NCBI GenBank assembly: GCA_944325195.1
Contig: CALUZB010000003.1
Span: 1-64,000, forward strand
Length of the DNA stretch: 64,000 nucleotides
Direction of reading: 5' to 3'
Source: an uncultured Desulfovibrionaceae bacterium
Lineage (GTDB): Bacteria > Desulfobacterota > Desulfovibrionia > Desulfovibrionales > Desulfovibrionaceae
Notes under the pieces: model-generated
The model's database searches: none
Seen by the model: only the letters and a program-made list of their open reading frames with translations
Told to the model about the DNA's origin: nothing
Made by a program: the position numbers and the translations under genes
Shown here: positions 46,470-56,501 of the stretch, piece after piece
Position numbering within the stretch: the first letter of the stretch is position 1
Layout of the letters: the number at the start of each line of letters is the position of its first letter

Positions 46470-47870
46470 CTATCGGCGCGAACGTATTAGGGCCAATTTG
46501 GCAAACCGCTTAAGTGCGTATCCGCAGCAGACAAACACAACCCATAACGGGGCGAGCATTACCGCCAGTTTTTGGCCGGTTATCCACAAGATGTAAAAAA
46601 TCGTCAGAATAAACAGCAGGCAGAGGATGTTGCTGAACGGATAAGCCAGGGCCTTAAAAACAAGCCGATTGCCTTGGCGTTGCATTGCAATGCGAAACTT
46701 AATATGCGTAAAACAAATTACCAGCCAGTTGATTGCCAGCGCGGCAACCACTAAAGAAACCAGAATGGCAAGCGCCCGACCGGGCATAACAGCGTTCAAT
46801 AAAATGCACAGCATGGTTGCGGTGGAAGAAAGCATAATCGCCCGTACCGGAACCCCTCTGGCTGATAGCTTGGCGAACGCTTTTGGGGCGTTTCCCTGCA
46901 ATGCCAGCCCATACAACATGCGCGAGTTACAAAATACCCCGGAGTTATATACAGACATCGCGGCGGTAAGCACCACAAAGTTCAGGATATGGGCTGCCGC
47001 TGGGATTCCGATATTGTTGAAAATTTTCACAAACGGACTGGCCGCCATGCTTTCTTCCCAGGGGACGTCGTGGGGCACTATGCCAATCTGATCCCAGGGG
47101 TAGAGGGCTAAAAGTACAGTCAGCGCACCTACATAAAAGATCAGAATCCTTACCAGCACCTGGTTGACTGCTTTAGGAATGGTTTTTTGCGGGTCTTTTG
47201 TTTCCGCCGCAGCAATGCCCACCAACTCCAGACCGCCGAATGAGAAGGTGACTACGGCCAGAGAAATGAACAGCCCGTGCATTCCATTGGGAAAAAATCC
47301 GCCGTGCTCCCATAAGTTGGAAATGCGGGATTCCGGCCCGGCACTGCCGCTGAGTAAAAGATATGAACCGAAAATTATCATTCCGATTATTGCGGATACC
47401 TTGATGATTGAAAACCAGAATTCAGCTTCTCCGTAAATACGCACAGCGGTTAGATTAATTATGTTTATCAGGATGAAAAAGATGGTGATGCTTAACCATT
47501 GCGGAATTTCCGGGAACCAATGTTGCACATACACCGCGCAGGCGGTCAGTTCGCTCATGCTGACCATGATATATAGAAACCAATAGTTCCAGCCGGATAA
47601 AAAGCCGGGCAGAGGTCCCCAATATTTAAAAGCCAGATTACTGAATGAACCGGCCACTGGTTCTTGGACCATCATTTCTCCTAACTGGCGCATAATAAAG
47701 AAGGCAATTAATCCGCCGATCAGATAGGCTAATATCACTGACGGACCAGCCATTTTAATGGTAGATGCTGTTCCGAGAAATAATCCGGTACCGACCGCTC
47801 CGCCCAAGGCAATCAGCTGGATATGGCGATTGCTCAGGCCCCTTTGCAAGTGTTGTGGTTGTTCAGGCAT
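46470..47870 (-). CDS. Amino-acid permease (APC superfamily, AroP/ProY-like)
   Basis: About 466 residues and 12 helices. The opening RGLSNRHIQLIALGGAVGTGLFLG is the signature of the amino-acid transporter (AAT) branch of the APC superfamily, which takes up aromatic amino acids, proline, lysine or GABA with protons. The start is the ATG at 47870 or 47873, both just after AGGAG. The substrate is not decided. Confidence 0.9.
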   Translation of the reverse strand: MPEQPQHLQRGLSNRHIQLIALGGAVGTGLFLGTASTIKMAGPSVILAYLIGGLIAFFIMRQLGEMMVQEPVAGSFSNLAFKYWGPLPGFLSGWNYWFLYIMVSMSELTACAVYVQHWFPEIPQWLSITIFFILINIINLTAVRIYGEAEFWFSIIKVSAIIGMIIFGSYLLLSGSAGPESRISNLWEHGGFFPNGMHGLFISLAVVTFSFGGLELVGIAAAETKDPQKTIPKAVNQVLVRILIFYVGALTVLLALYPWDQIGIVPHDVPWEESMAASPFVKIFNNIGIPAAAHILNFVVLTAAMSVYNSGVFCNSRMLYGLALQGNAPKAFAKLSARGVPVRAIMLSSTATMLCILLNAVMPGRALAILVSLVVAALAINWLVICFTHIKFRIAMQRQGNRLVFKALAYPFSNILCLLFILTIFYILWITGQKLAVMLAPLWVVFVCCGYALKRFAKLALIRSRR

Positions 47871-48136
47871 CATGCTCCTGTTAACATGGATGAAACAGAC
47901 TTGTGTCGTCTTGGCGCACTTAAGCAATTCATCTGAGAGTTGTTGCAGTAAATATCAATGCTCCATCTTGGTGTGGCGTTTACCTTCAGCATACGGGCAT
48001 TTGCCGCGATCAATACGCCACCTCTGATAATTACGTGATTAATGATATTCATAGCAAATAAAGCAGGAAGGCCGGGCCAAATTTGAATAGCAGCTCTAAG
48101 AGCTACCTTTCGATAATGGCGTGTTTTGTTTAAATA

Positions 48137-48790
48137 TCATAACTTGGCCAAACGGGCCTTCCTCAACCAATCATACCAGGCGGAAAGCCCTGTGCCGTTC
48201 CGGCAGGAGATGCGGAAAATTTCCAGATCGGAATTCAAGGCGCGGGCGAACTTTTCAGCGCGTTCAACGTCGAAATCGACGTAAGGCAGTAAATCCATTT
48301 TGTTAAGCAGCATTACACCGGCCAGGTTAAACAGCAGCGGATACTTTTCCGGTTTGTCGTCGCCTTCAGGCAGGCTGAGCAGGGCGATTTTATAATCCTC
48401 TCCACAGGGGAATTCCACAGGGCAAACTAAATTTCCCACGTTTTCAATGAACAGAATATCCAGATTGTCCAGATCAAAATGGTTTAAAACGTCGCGCACC
48501 ATTTTGCTGTCCAGATGACAGCCGCCGTCCGTGTTTATCTGATAGGCGGCAGCTCCTGTCGCGGCGACCCGTCTGGCATCGTTGTCGGTTTTCAAATCAC
48601 CCTCAATCACTCCCATGCGGAACTCGCTGCGTAAGTCGGAAAGGGTCTTTTCAAGCAGCGTGGTTTTCCCTGCTCCTGGAGAAGAAATCAAGTTCAACAC
48701 CAAGATTTTTTTCGCTGCAAACAACCTGTTCAGTTCTTCAGAAATTGCTTCAACGCTTCCCATTATCGGGCGCTGGATATTAATTTCCAT
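48137..48790 (-). CDS. hypB: Hydrogenase nickel incorporation GTPase
   Basis: 217 residues. The P-loop SSPGAGKTTLLE, metal-site region ENVGNLVCPVEF and the NKMDLLPYVDFD base-recognition motif are intact. There is no His-rich N terminus, so it does not store nickel. It inserts nickel into [NiFe] hydrogenases with HypA, encoded 33 bp upstream on the same strand. Confidence 0.95.
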   Translation of the reverse strand: MEINIQRPIMGSVEAISEELNRLFAAKKILVLNLISSPGAGKTTLLEKTLSDLRSEFRMGVIEGDLKTDNDARRVAATGAAAYQINTDGGCHLDSKMVRDVLNHFDLDNLDILFIENVGNLVCPVEFPCGEDYKIALLSLPEGDDKPEKYPLLFNLAGVMLLNKMDLLPYVDFDVERAEKFARALNSDLEIFRISCRNGTGLSAWYDWLRKARLAKL

Positions 48791-48823
48791 AAGCGTACCT
48801 TATAGCTCCTGATTTATAGTTTG

Positions 48824-49192
48824 TTAACCTATTTCATCATCAACTTCAATCCGATCCAAGTAAAGTCCTTTTCCGGAAAGCACTTTATTACCAAGTTCAT
48901 TCCCGCAAGCAGGGCAGGGTTTGAATACCCGACTTTTATTTTCCGAGCTGAATTGTGTACCGCACTTGCCGCATGCAAGCAAAGGAAGTTCTTCCACCAA
49001 TTCCAGGCTTGCTCCTTGCAACCCGGGCATATTCATGGTCTGAATTTCAAAGGCTGCTTCCATAGCCTCAGGCACAACATTGCTTAGAGAACCATATCTT
49101 ATTCTGACCGAGAGCAGGTGTTCCGCCTTGGCCTTTTCCATTTCTTCCTTTATAAGAGAAAGCAAACTTGCTGTCAGCGCCATTTCGTGCAT
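48824..49192 (-). CDS. hypA: Hydrogenase/urease nickel chaperone
   Basis: 122 residues from the internal ATG at 49192, chosen because mature HypA must begin MHE for nickel binding; here it reads MHEMALT. The zinc site is two CxxC pairs (CGKC and CPAC). It delivers nickel to [NiFe] hydrogenase together with HypB. Upstream, the nuclease gene is divergent. Confidence 0.94.
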   Translation of the reverse strand: MHEMALTASLLSLIKEEMEKAKAEHLLSVRIRYGSLSNVVPEAMEAAFEIQTMNMPGLQGASLELVEELPLLACGKCGTQFSSENKSRVFKPCPACGNELGNKVLSGKGLYLDRIEVDDEIG

Positions 49193-49234
49193 TCCGTATC
49201 GGTACGTCAAAAAAAGACAAAGGTCCAGTTTTTT

Positions 49235-49747
49235 ATGCCCAGACGCAAAACCAGGAAGAATTTCCGACGTAAAAAGAAGTTGTGGTCTCTCATTCTGGGG
49301 CTTTTAACCCTGCTGTCACTGTTTGCCTTTGCTCAAGGCAAAGTGGTAAAGGTAACGGATGGAGATACTCTGACTGTTTTGGATCAGAATGGAAAATTCG
49401 TTACTGTTCGTCTATATGGGGTAGATTGTCCGGAATACAGGCAGGCCGGAGGGCAAGAAGCTTATGATTACACCCGGGAGTTGGTTTTTCTGAAAGAAGT
49501 GAGCCTGACTGTGCTTAATGTTGACCGGTACGGGCGCGAGGTGGCCCTGGTGCATCTGCCTGACGGCCGGATATTGAACCAGGAACTGGTGGCGGACGGG
49601 CAGGCCTGGGTGTACGATAATTATTGCAAAGAAAGTTTCTGTGCAGCTTGGAAAGCGTTGCAATTGAAGGCTAAACTTGAGAAAAAGGGATTGTGGAAAA
49701 AATCGTCCCCCAAAGCGCCCTGGATATGGCGCAAGGAAAACCGCTGA
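49235..49747 (+). CDS. Exported staphylococcal-type nuclease (SNase)
   Basis: About 170 residues from the ATG at 49235. A very basic start (PRRKTRKNFRRKKK) precedes one hydrophobic segment, then the SNase fold: VTDGDTLTV, VRLYGVDCPE with the catalytic Arg and Glu, and VDRYGREVALV. It may be membrane-anchored or secreted. Staphylococcal-type nucleases cut DNA and RNA, with Ca2+ in the canonical enzyme. An upstream in-frame extension to 49118 would overlap hypA and is less likely. Confidence 0.85.
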   Translation: MPRRKTRKNFRRKKKLWSLILGLLTLLSLFAFAQGKVVKVTDGDTLTVLDQNGKFVTVRLYGVDCPEYRQAGGQEAYDYTRELVFLKEVSLTVLNVDRYGREVALVHLPDGRILNQELVADGQAWVYDNYCKESFCAAWKALQLKAKLEKKGLWKKSSPKAPWIWRKENR

Positions 49748-49915
49748 CCGAAAATCGGTGGGTTCATCAGCCTGCGGAAAGAGAGATTGAGGACGCTATG
49801 GGTGCTGAACTGAAGACTTTTTAATCTTAATGTCTAAATTCAATATTTCAACGGCCAAAAGCTTGAGTATTTAGAAAATGCTTGATAGTAAATTGGACCC
49901 AAAGGAGAGTTGACT

Positions 49916-50743
49916 ATGAAAAAGATTATACTAGCTGTATTTATGGCTCTTTTTGCTATCCCTGTCTCTGCTTTTGCTGCGGAACAAATTGTGATCGGCG
50001 TAACGCCTTTCCCGCACAAGGATATTATGGAGGTGGTAAAACCTCTTCTGGCTGAACAAGGCTATGAACTGGTAATTAAGGAATTTTCCGACTATGTTCA
50101 ACCGAATATGGCTTTGGCTGAAGGCGTTCTGGATGCCAATTTCTTCCAGCACCAGCCATATCTGGACAATATGAACAGAGAGAAGAATCTGGGGTTAGTG
50201 AGCGTCGCAAAAATTCACGTTGAGCCGCTTGGACTTTACTGCACCAAAATTGCGGCGTTGCAGGATAAAGACCCCGGCGACTACGAGGGCAAGCTCGCAT
50301 TGCTTATACCTGAACTGAAGGATGGCGCTAAAATTTCAGTGCCAAACGATCCTACCAACGGCGCCCGGGCTTTGCGCCTGCTGGAATCCCACGGCATCAT
50401 TAAGCTTAAAGAGGGGGATCTGGTGACTGCCCGCGATATTATTGAAAATCCTTATAATATCGAAATTGTGGAACTTGATGCGGCTCAACTGCCCCGCACC
50501 CTGCAAGACGTGCTGGCTTCAGTTATCAACAGCAATTTTGCCGGCCAGGCCGGTCTGGTTCCCTCTCGCGACGCCATAGTAATGGAAGCGAAGGATTCAC
50601 CCTATGCCAATGTGATTGCTGTGCGCGAGGCTGATAAAGACAGCGCTAAGATCAAGGCTCTTAGGGATGCCAGTCAGTCTGATAAGGTTCGTGAGTTTAT
50701 CGTTAAAGAGCTGGAGCCCAAGGGCATTTTGCCTTCATTCTAA
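49916..50743 (+). CDS. metQ: MetQ/NlpA-family substrate-binding protein
   Basis: About 275 residues from the ATG at 49916, with AGGAG upstream. The signal peptide ends AFAAEQ without a lipobox Cys, so it is a soluble periplasmic protein. IVIGVTPFPHKDIM, ANFFQHQPYLDNMN and VPNDPTNGARALRLLE are MetQ/NlpA signatures for binding L- or D-methionine. Its likely transporter partners metN and metI lie 11 kb away (61369-63004), so the system is split. Confidence 0.9.
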   Translation: MKKIILAVFMALFAIPVSAFAAEQIVIGVTPFPHKDIMEVVKPLLAEQGYELVIKEFSDYVQPNMALAEGVLDANFFQHQPYLDNMNREKNLGLVSVAKIHVEPLGLYCTKIAALQDKDPGDYEGKLALLIPELKDGAKISVPNDPTNGARALRLLESHGIIKLKEGDLVTARDIIENPYNIEIVELDAAQLPRTLQDVLASVINSNFAGQAGLVPSRDAIVMEAKDSPYANVIAVREADKDSAKIKALRDASQSDKVREFIVKELEPKGILPSF

Positions 50744-50771
50744 ACCATGGAATTTGTTTGGGTGAATGATT

Positions 50772-50801
50772 AAGGTCCGCCGGATAAATCCGGCGGACCT
50801 T
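50772..50801 (+). terminator. Terminator of metQ
   Basis: AAGGTCCGCCGG (50772-50783) pairs exactly with CCGGCGGACCTT (50790-50801), followed by T. Confidence 0.85.
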
Positions 50802-51130
50802 TGTCTGCATAGCCTGGAACGACCGATGAAGGTACAGTTGTCCGCTTATTATGGAAGTCGCTGATCACAAACGGTCGCTCCATTCAGAAAACATTTCATA
50901 AGCGGCCTTCCAGAGCGTTTTCAGATTGACATGTTAATTTCGCTGTCATGCAGAACATTGTTTCCCAGCCCGATCACGGGGCAGGCATTCGGCAGTGTTC
51001 AGGTTAAATTAACTTTCAAGGTTAATTCACTCTAACTCCCGGCGGGATTTGGATGTGCGCGGGCAAGGTCGTTGAGCGCTTAGCGGATTGAATTAAAGCC
51101 TTTATAGCTGAACTTGGCTCACAAAGACAG
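50802..51130. other. Gene-free gap
   Basis: 329 bp; no gene. A single arm CCAGAGCGTTTT near 50909 recalls the hairpin family at 5076 and 11485 but has no partner arm nearby. Confidence 0.35.
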
Positions 51131-51730
51131 TTATTCAAGCGGGTTGGCATAAAATTGCTTATTGTCCATAAACGGCTGGGTGATGTCGAACCAGTAGGTG
51201 CGCTTCACAGTTTTCAGCTTGCCGTGAAAAAAGGCGAAAATTTGCTCTTCAGTGGCTTTTTGTGCAGATAGATCGTTTAAATCAGCCCAATGTTCTTCAG
51301 GCAGCAGATCCACTTCTGCGTTGATCTCATCCAGGCGACGGCCGCCTGCTTCAGTGTGAGTCGTTTGTTTTATAATCAGGAATTTGAGCGGGAGATAACG
51401 GCTACCATCTCCAGGCACAGTATAAAATTCTTCCATATTGCGCAAATCAATCAAGTCTGCTTCAAATGCCTGCACATCAAAAAACTTGCTCTTGCCATGA
51501 TAAGGGTTCCCCAACACAGTCGGCTCCGGCCGGGTATAGCCCCAGCCGCCAGTTACCACAGCCTGCACGTCGGCTGGGGCTCCAATATCAGCCAGAACCT
51601 TTTGCGGCGAAGCCGGCATATATGGGATCGGCAAATCAGCGTTAGGTTGGGCCGCGGCATTTGCGGCCGTGAATGAAATGAGCATGGTGAAAACGACAGA
51701 CTTAATTGAGCTGATAAGCTTGCAGAGCAT
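51131..51730 (-). CDS. Secreted protein of unknown function
   Basis: 199 residues with a signal peptide (about residues 1-27, ending near ANAAAQ). I do not recognise the family. The mature part is mixed alpha/beta with DLPIPYMPASPQKVLADIGAP near its start and no obvious catalytic motif. It begins 1 bp after the stop of the CYTH gene and so is cotranslated with it. AAGGA precedes the start. Confidence 0.65.
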   Translation of the reverse strand: MLCKLISSIKSVVFTMLISFTAANAAAQPNADLPIPYMPASPQKVLADIGAPADVQAVVTGGWGYTRPEPTVLGNPYHGKSKFFDVQAFEADLIDLRNMEEFYTVPGDGSRYLPLKFLIIKQTTHTEAGGRRLDEINAEVDLLPEEHWADLNDLSAQKATEEQIFAFFHGKLKTVKRTYWFDITQPFMDNKQFYANPLE

Positions 51731-51731
51731 C

Positions 51732-52202
51732 TTAATCCTTCCAGGTAGTGTACGGGTGTTGCGAAAGGTGATAGTTGGCGTAGCGGGGGTCGTCGCTCAC
51801 TTCCAGCCCCAGCCAGTCCGGCCGGGGGAATTGCTGTTCAGGGCAGGACAGTTCAATTTCCGCCACGACAAGCCCTTGGTTAGCGCCCAGAAACTCATCT
51901 ACTTCCCAAATCATACCCTGATAAGGAATTTTGTAGCGTATTTTTTCGATTACGCCGAATTGCGCATAGTGATCCAACAAGGCGCTGGCGTCTGACACAG
52001 GAATGGCATATTCAAATTCATCTCCGCTGATCCCGTTTCTCTTTCCTTTTATGGTCAGCCAAGCGCGCTCGCCCGCAACTCTCACTCTGAATACGCAGTT
52101 ATCGCCTTTTGCCAGGTAAGCTTGAACTATTCGTTGTCCGTCACCCTGGTTTTTCCAGTTATTATTACAGACTAAAAATTTGCGTTCTACTTCTCGAGCC
52201 AT
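51732..52202 (-). CDS. CYTH-domain protein
   Basis: About 156 residues from the ATG at 52202. The signature EVERKFL opens the CYTH fold, whose tunnel binds triphosphates and metal; RVRVAGERAWLTIKGKR and EYAIPVSD give further charged beta-strands. Relatives are inorganic triphosphatases or class IV adenylate cyclases. The earlier in-frame start at 52232 lies inside the tolC terminator and is rejected. It is paired with the 51131 gene. Confidence 0.87.
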   Translation of the reverse strand: MAREVERKFLVCNNNWKNQGDGQRIVQAYLAKGDNCVFRVRVAGERAWLTIKGKRNGISGDEFEYAIPVSDASALLDHYAQFGVIEKIRYKIPYQGMIWEVDEFLGANQGLVVAEIELSCPEQQFPRPDWLGLEVSDDPRYANYHLSQHPYTTWKD

Positions 52203-52213
52203 ACTGGTCCAAA

Positions 52214-52257
52214 AGCCCGGCCTGGTGTACAAAACGATAGACTCTCCAGGCCGGGCT
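52214..52257 (-). terminator. Terminator of tolC
   Basis: AGCCCGGCCTGG (52214-52225) is exactly complementary to 52246-52257. Read on the minus strand it is followed by TTTT, just past the tolC stop. Confidence 0.85.
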
Positions 52258-52277
52258 CAAGTTTAATGATGTTCCCT

Positions 52278-53900
52278 TTAAGGGCGTGCAAGGTCAGGTT
52301 CCGGTAGCTGCCCCTGCGTTTCTTCCGGCGTCGGTTTGGGGGTCAGATTTTCCCCGGTAGGATCAGAAGGCGGAATATGCCGTATTGCGCGTTCCATCTG
52401 TCCGGCACTTGCCTCTGTGTCATAAACAATAGGAGCTGCCGGGGCCTGCCCCGCTGGGTAGAGAGTGTAGCCGGGAGTTTTATAATCATAAGGGGTCCAC
52501 GGCAAAGTCAGCGGCCAATAAGACTCCGGTTCGGGCGTATAGTCGGCCGGCCGGGCGATTCTGTCGGTTGGTGAATTGCCGCTGGCCAGACGTAATGACG
52601 GACTGGCCTCTCCCATGCTGATGTACAAGCGTGATAAGGAAGTGAGATAGTCGGCCTTGGCAGTGGTCAGAGAGGCTTCCGCCTGGGTTAATGAAGCTTG
52701 GGCAGTGAGTACATCAATATTTGTGCCCACTTGCGCTTCGTAGCGGGCCAGGGCCATACGGAAAGATTCCTGGGCCTGCTCCAGACCGCGTTGGGCCACT
52801 TTAATCCGCTTGGCCGCTTCAGTGACACTGAGCAGGTTGGACTTTACTTCAAACGCTACTTGTTGCAGCAGTTCCTCCTCATCGGCTTTTACTTTGCTGA
52901 TCAGGTGACTTGCCTGTTGGGTGCGGTAGTAGCTTTGGCCCCATTCAAACAAATTCCAAGTGACAGTAGCCCCTACATTCCAAGCTGAATAATCGGTGCG
53001 CTGGTTACTTGAGCCGGCAGCGCGCCAGGTGTCGCCCTGACTCTCCGCTGAAACGAACCCGTAAATTTGAGGATAGAAGTTGGAAGCAGCAGACAATTTA
53101 TCCTTATAACTGATTTCCACAGACTTGCGGGCAATGAATACATCCGGGCGCAGCCTGTAGGAACGGTCCAGGCAGTCTTCCAAAGTGGCGGAAAAGGGAA
53201 TGAACTCTAACGCTCCCACATATTGAATATTGTCTTCCAAAGGCAGATTCAGCAGAGTATTCATTCTGGCCTGCTGGGTATCCAGATTATTCTGGGCTTG
53301 CAGCAGCGCGTCTTCTGCTGAAGCAACGTCTGTTTCCGCCTGCAGCACATCAAGGCGAGGGCGCAATCCAACTTCATAAAACTGCCGGGTAATAGTAAGC
53401 TGGGTATTGAGGCGGTCCAGTGAGTCCTGAGCGCTGCGCACCATTTCCCGGGCAGATAGCAGTGTCAGAAAATTCTCCTGCACTGATCCGATGATGCTGA
53501 GTTCGGTGTTACGCCGCTGCGCTTCAGCCTGTTCCCCTTCCAATGCTGCTTTCTGGTAACTGGCCAGTAACGAGAAGCCGGTAAACAAGGGCTGATCTAT
53601 TCTTGCTTCCATGGCGTAGGTTTCCTTACTGCCTTGAATGCCCCCTGTATAGGTGGGGGCTTTGCTACGTTTGGAAGGGTTGTACTGTACGCTTAACGAA
53701 GGCCCGAATGCACCGCGTGCCGATTTGCGGGCACTCTCCGCTGCTTCGGCGGCGGAGTAAGCGGAATCGATACTTTTGTTTTGTTTAAGAGCAAAATTAA
53801 CAGCATCTTCCATGCTGAAGGTTTCCCCGGCTTCAGCAAGCGCGGGGTGGGTGCAGAACAGTGCTGCCGCAAAGATTATAAAGGATTTCAAAAAACGCAT
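52278..53900 (-). CDS. TolC-family outer-membrane efflux protein
   Basis: 540 residues with a signal peptide (ending ALAEAG) and two OEP repeats of long helices, e.g. FALKQNKSIDSAYSAAEAAESARKSARG in the first and AQASLTQAEASLTTAKADYL in the second. The C-terminal ~100 residues are proline-rich and unusual. TolC proteins form trimeric exit ducts for ABC, RND or type I secretion. No inner-membrane partner is adjacent. The start has AAGGAG. Confidence 0.9.
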   Translation of the reverse strand: MRFLKSFIIFAAALFCTHPALAEAGETFSMEDAVNFALKQNKSIDSAYSAAEAAESARKSARGAFGPSLSVQYNPSKRSKAPTYTGGIQGSKETYAMEARIDQPLFTGFSLLASYQKAALEGEQAEAQRRNTELSIIGSVQENFLTLLSAREMVRSAQDSLDRLNTQLTITRQFYEVGLRPRLDVLQAETDVASAEDALLQAQNNLDTQQARMNTLLNLPLEDNIQYVGALEFIPFSATLEDCLDRSYRLRPDVFIARKSVEISYKDKLSAASNFYPQIYGFVSAESQGDTWRAAGSSNQRTDYSAWNVGATVTWNLFEWGQSYYRTQQASHLISKVKADEEELLQQVAFEVKSNLLSVTEAAKRIKVAQRGLEQAQESFRMALARYEAQVGTNIDVLTAQASLTQAEASLTTAKADYLTSLSRLYISMGEASPSLRLASGNSPTDRIARPADYTPEPESYWPLTLPWTPYDYKTPGYTLYPAGQAPAAPIVYDTEASAGQMERAIRHIPPSDPTGENLTPKPTPEETQGQLPEPDLARP

Positions 53901-54165
53901 TGTTAACTCCTTGAATCAGAGGCATACCCTAGCAACTGACTGTAACTAGGTCTTCCCAGGTGTACCGGAATGGGAAGAGCCGGGATTGGAAGGATTTTGC
54001 CGGCTGAAATTTGCGCCATACTACACTTGAAATGAAAATTTTACAAGAAATAGAAGAGACGTTCCGAAAAGACTAATAAAATAAAAGTGTTATCCAATTA
54101 TAAAAGAAGATGATGCGATTAGTCACCGGCGCTGTTTCAGGGTGAGGGCATGCCCCGCGTATGCT

Positions 54166-54209
54166 TTGGGATTAAGCATTGCCTTCATTGGGATTAAGCA
54201 TTGCCTTCA
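54166..54209 (+). repeat. Perfect 22-bp tandem duplication
   Basis: The 22-bp unit beginning TTGGGATTAAGCATTG at 54166 is repeated exactly at 54188-54209. It lies in the 445-bp spacer between tolC and hisH, whose other parts hold no recognised gene. Confidence 0.9.
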
Positions 54210-54351
54210 TAAGATAAAGACGGTACTCTAATCTGTGTTACCTGAGTCGGAGACATTGCCGGCAATCGCCTGCACACATGTCTTGAAAAAGCATTGGCGA
54301 CCGGCTTGGGAAAGTTGAGCAGCATACACCCTAATCAATAAGGATATGCCG

Positions 54352-54993
54352 ATGTTAGCGATTTTGGATTATAAGGCGGGCAATCAAACCAGCGTTGCGC
54401 GGGCTCTGAAGTTTTTAAACATTCCTTGCATTATCACTGAATCGAGTGTGGCTGTGGCAAGCGCAAGGGGCATTATCTTTCCGGGAGTGGGGGCCGCCGG
54501 TCAGGCTATGCAGAATCTGCAAGCTACCGGTATGGGCGACGTGTTAACCGAAGCGATCTCCCGAGGTACGCCGGTGCTGGGCATTTGTCTGGGCTGTCAG
54601 ATCATGTTGGAAATGAGCGAGGAGAACAATACTCGAACTTTAGGCATTGTGCCGGGCAAATGTGTGGCGTTTGATCCCGGTTGGGTTGAGGCGGCTGGAG
54701 AGCGGATCCGGGTTCCGCATATGGGCTGGAACTCCCTGAAAATCGTGCGCCCGTCCCCGCTTTTCAACGGCATTGAGCCGGATGCCCAGTTCTATTTCGT
54801 GCACAGCTATTACCCTTGCCCGGCTGCGGAGTTTGTGCTGGCAACAACCTGCTACGGCCGGGAGTTCTGTTCGGTTTACGGCAAAGACGCTTTATGGGCA
54901 GTACAATTCCACCCGGAAAAAAGCGGGCGTCCCGGCTTGAAGCTGCTGCGCAATTTCTATGACTATTGTGTGGAGGGAAAAAATGCTGAGTAA
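54352..54993 (+). CDS. hisH: Imidazole glycerol phosphate synthase, glutaminase subunit
   Basis: About 213 residues. The ATG at 54352 is preferred to 54346 for its spacing from AAGGA and because HisH begins [10 protein letters not shown]. The class I amidotransferase nucleophile lies in GICLGCQIM and the His/Glu pair in VQFHPEKSG. It feeds ammonia to HisF. Confidence 0.94.
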   Translation: MLAILDYKAGNQTSVARALKFLNIPCIITESSVAVASARGIIFPGVGAAGQAMQNLQATGMGDVLTEAISRGTPVLGICLGCQIMLEMSEENNTRTLGIVPGKCVAFDPGWVEAAGERIRVPHMGWNSLKIVRPSPLFNGIEPDAQFYFVHSYYPCPAAEFVLATTCYGREFCSVYGKDALWAVQFHPEKSGRPGLKLLRNFYDYCVEGKNAE

Positions 54994-55762
54994 ACGAATT
55001 GTGCTTTGCCTGGATGTGCGCGACGGCAAATTGACCAAAGGGGTCAAGTTCGCCGGGAACGTGGATATCGGCGACCCTGTCGAGTCGGCCCGGCGTTACA
55101 GCGACGGGGGGGCTGATGAAATTGTTTTTTATGATATTACCGCCTCGGCGGAGCGGCGTGGCATTTTTCTTGATGTAGTGGAAAAAGTGGCGGGTCAGGT
55201 GTTCGTTCCTCTCTGTGTCGGTGGGGGATTGTCGCATATTGATGATCTGGACGCCGTACTGCAGGCTGGCGCTGAAAAAGTTTCATTGAACACAGCAGCA
55301 GTAAAAAATCCGGACTTAATCGCCGAAGGCGCGTCCCGTTACGGCTCACAAGCTATTGTCGTGGGCATGGATGTGTTGAAGGTTCCGACAAGCGCGGTGT
55401 TCCCTTCCGGGTATCAGATTTATATTAATGGCGGGCGAACTCCGGTGGAACTTGACGCATTGGCCTGGGCCAGGAAATGCCAAGAGTTGGGCGCCGGGGA
55501 ATTATGTATCAATTCGATAGATGCCGACGGCACGCTTGACGGATACGAGCTTAACTTAAATGCGTTAATAGCCGATGCCGTCAATATTCCGATTATCGCG
55601 TCCGGCGGGGCCGGCAACCCCGGGCATATTCATGAAGTGCTGACCAAAGGAAAGGCGTCGGCAGCTTTACTTGCGTCGATAGTTCATTATGGGCAATACA
55701 CTATAAGGCAGCTTAAAGAATATGCTGCTGAACGCGGTGTGCCTGTGCGGCTTAGCTGGTAA
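54983..55762 (+). CDS. hisF: Imidazole glycerol phosphate synthase, cyclase subunit
   Basis: About 259 residues from the ATG at 54983, with GGAGG 6 nt upstream, overlapping hisH by 11 bp. This TIM barrel keeps the catalytic Asp in CLDVRDG, the second Asp in VVGMD, and the phosphate-binding ends VGGG and ASGGAGN. It makes imidazole glycerol phosphate and AICAR in histidine synthesis. It is unlinked to hisGI (40439-41754). Confidence 0.95.
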   Translation: MLSKRIVLCLDVRDGKLTKGVKFAGNVDIGDPVESARRYSDGGADEIVFYDITASAERRGIFLDVVEKVAGQVFVPLCVGGGLSHIDDLDAVLQAGAEKVSLNTAAVKNPDLIAEGASRYGSQAIVVGMDVLKVPTSAVFPSGYQIYINGGRTPVELDALAWARKCQELGAGELCINSIDADGTLDGYELNLNALIADAVNIPIIASGGAGNPGHIHEVLTKGKASAALLASIVHYGQYTIRQLKEYAAERGVPVRLSW

Positions 55763-55913
55763 CAAGCTGGAATTGATCTTGCATAATGGTTTAAAATGAT
55801 AATTGTTTAATCGACGGTAGATTGGGGCGGCGTCCAGGCCGGTAACTTCACTGATACATTGGAACGATAGGCTTATTTGGAAAACTGATATGTCCGGCTG
55901 TTAAGGCAAGCGC

Positions 55914-56501
55914 ATGTGTAATTATCATGATCATAATCAATATAGGGATTGCAATGTAAAGTCAGATCCCGGTATTTGTGCGGCCTGTGCAAAGGTAGGC
56001 ACTACCTGCTGTTATATAGAGCCGGATAAAGCAGAGCTTTGTTTTCCGCTTTCCAGGCCTGAAGCCAAACGCTTGCGCGAGTATGTCGGCAAGGAATTGC
56101 ATTTGGGTGAAGCGCCGAACAGTCTTGAGTTTTTAAACGTAATGAAAAATCTGTTCCCGGCTGAAGATACAACTGTAAGCAAGATTTTTCCTTTGGGCGG
56201 TAATCACCTGACACTTGCCGTCAATAACGGGTTCTGCGTGCACTTGGGTGAGCGTGGTTGTGTTTTGCCGCGGGTTGTGCGACCTTGGTTTTGCAGAATA
56301 TTTCCGTTTTGGGTGGACCGTGGCAACCTGACCGGATTTGCAGCGCCGTATTGCCTTGCACAACGGCAGACCATAACCGTGCGTGGCTTATTGAACTGTA
56401 TGGGGCAGTCAGAAGCAGGTGTGTTTGAAATTTACAATCGCCTCCGCTTTGATTGGGGGTTCGTTCCCTATGTTCCTGGGGTAGTGCCGGCTGCCGAATG
56501 A
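55914..56501 (+). CDS. YkgJ-like cysteine-cluster protein
   Basis: 195 residues with a cysteine array CAACAKVGTTCCYIEP, then CVHLGERGCVLPRVVRPWFCRIFPFW, typical of the Zn/Fe-chelating YkgJ family. The function is unknown; metal binding is expected. AAGG precedes the ATG. It stands between hisF and PBP1A. Confidence 0.85.
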   Translation: MCNYHDHNQYRDCNVKSDPGICAACAKVGTTCCYIEPDKAELCFPLSRPEAKRLREYVGKELHLGEAPNSLEFLNVMKNLFPAEDTTVSKIFPLGGNHLTLAVNNGFCVHLGERGCVLPRVVRPWFCRIFPFWVDRGNLTGFAAPYCLAQRQTITVRGLLNCMGQSEAGVFEIYNRLRFDWGFVPYVPGVVPAAE

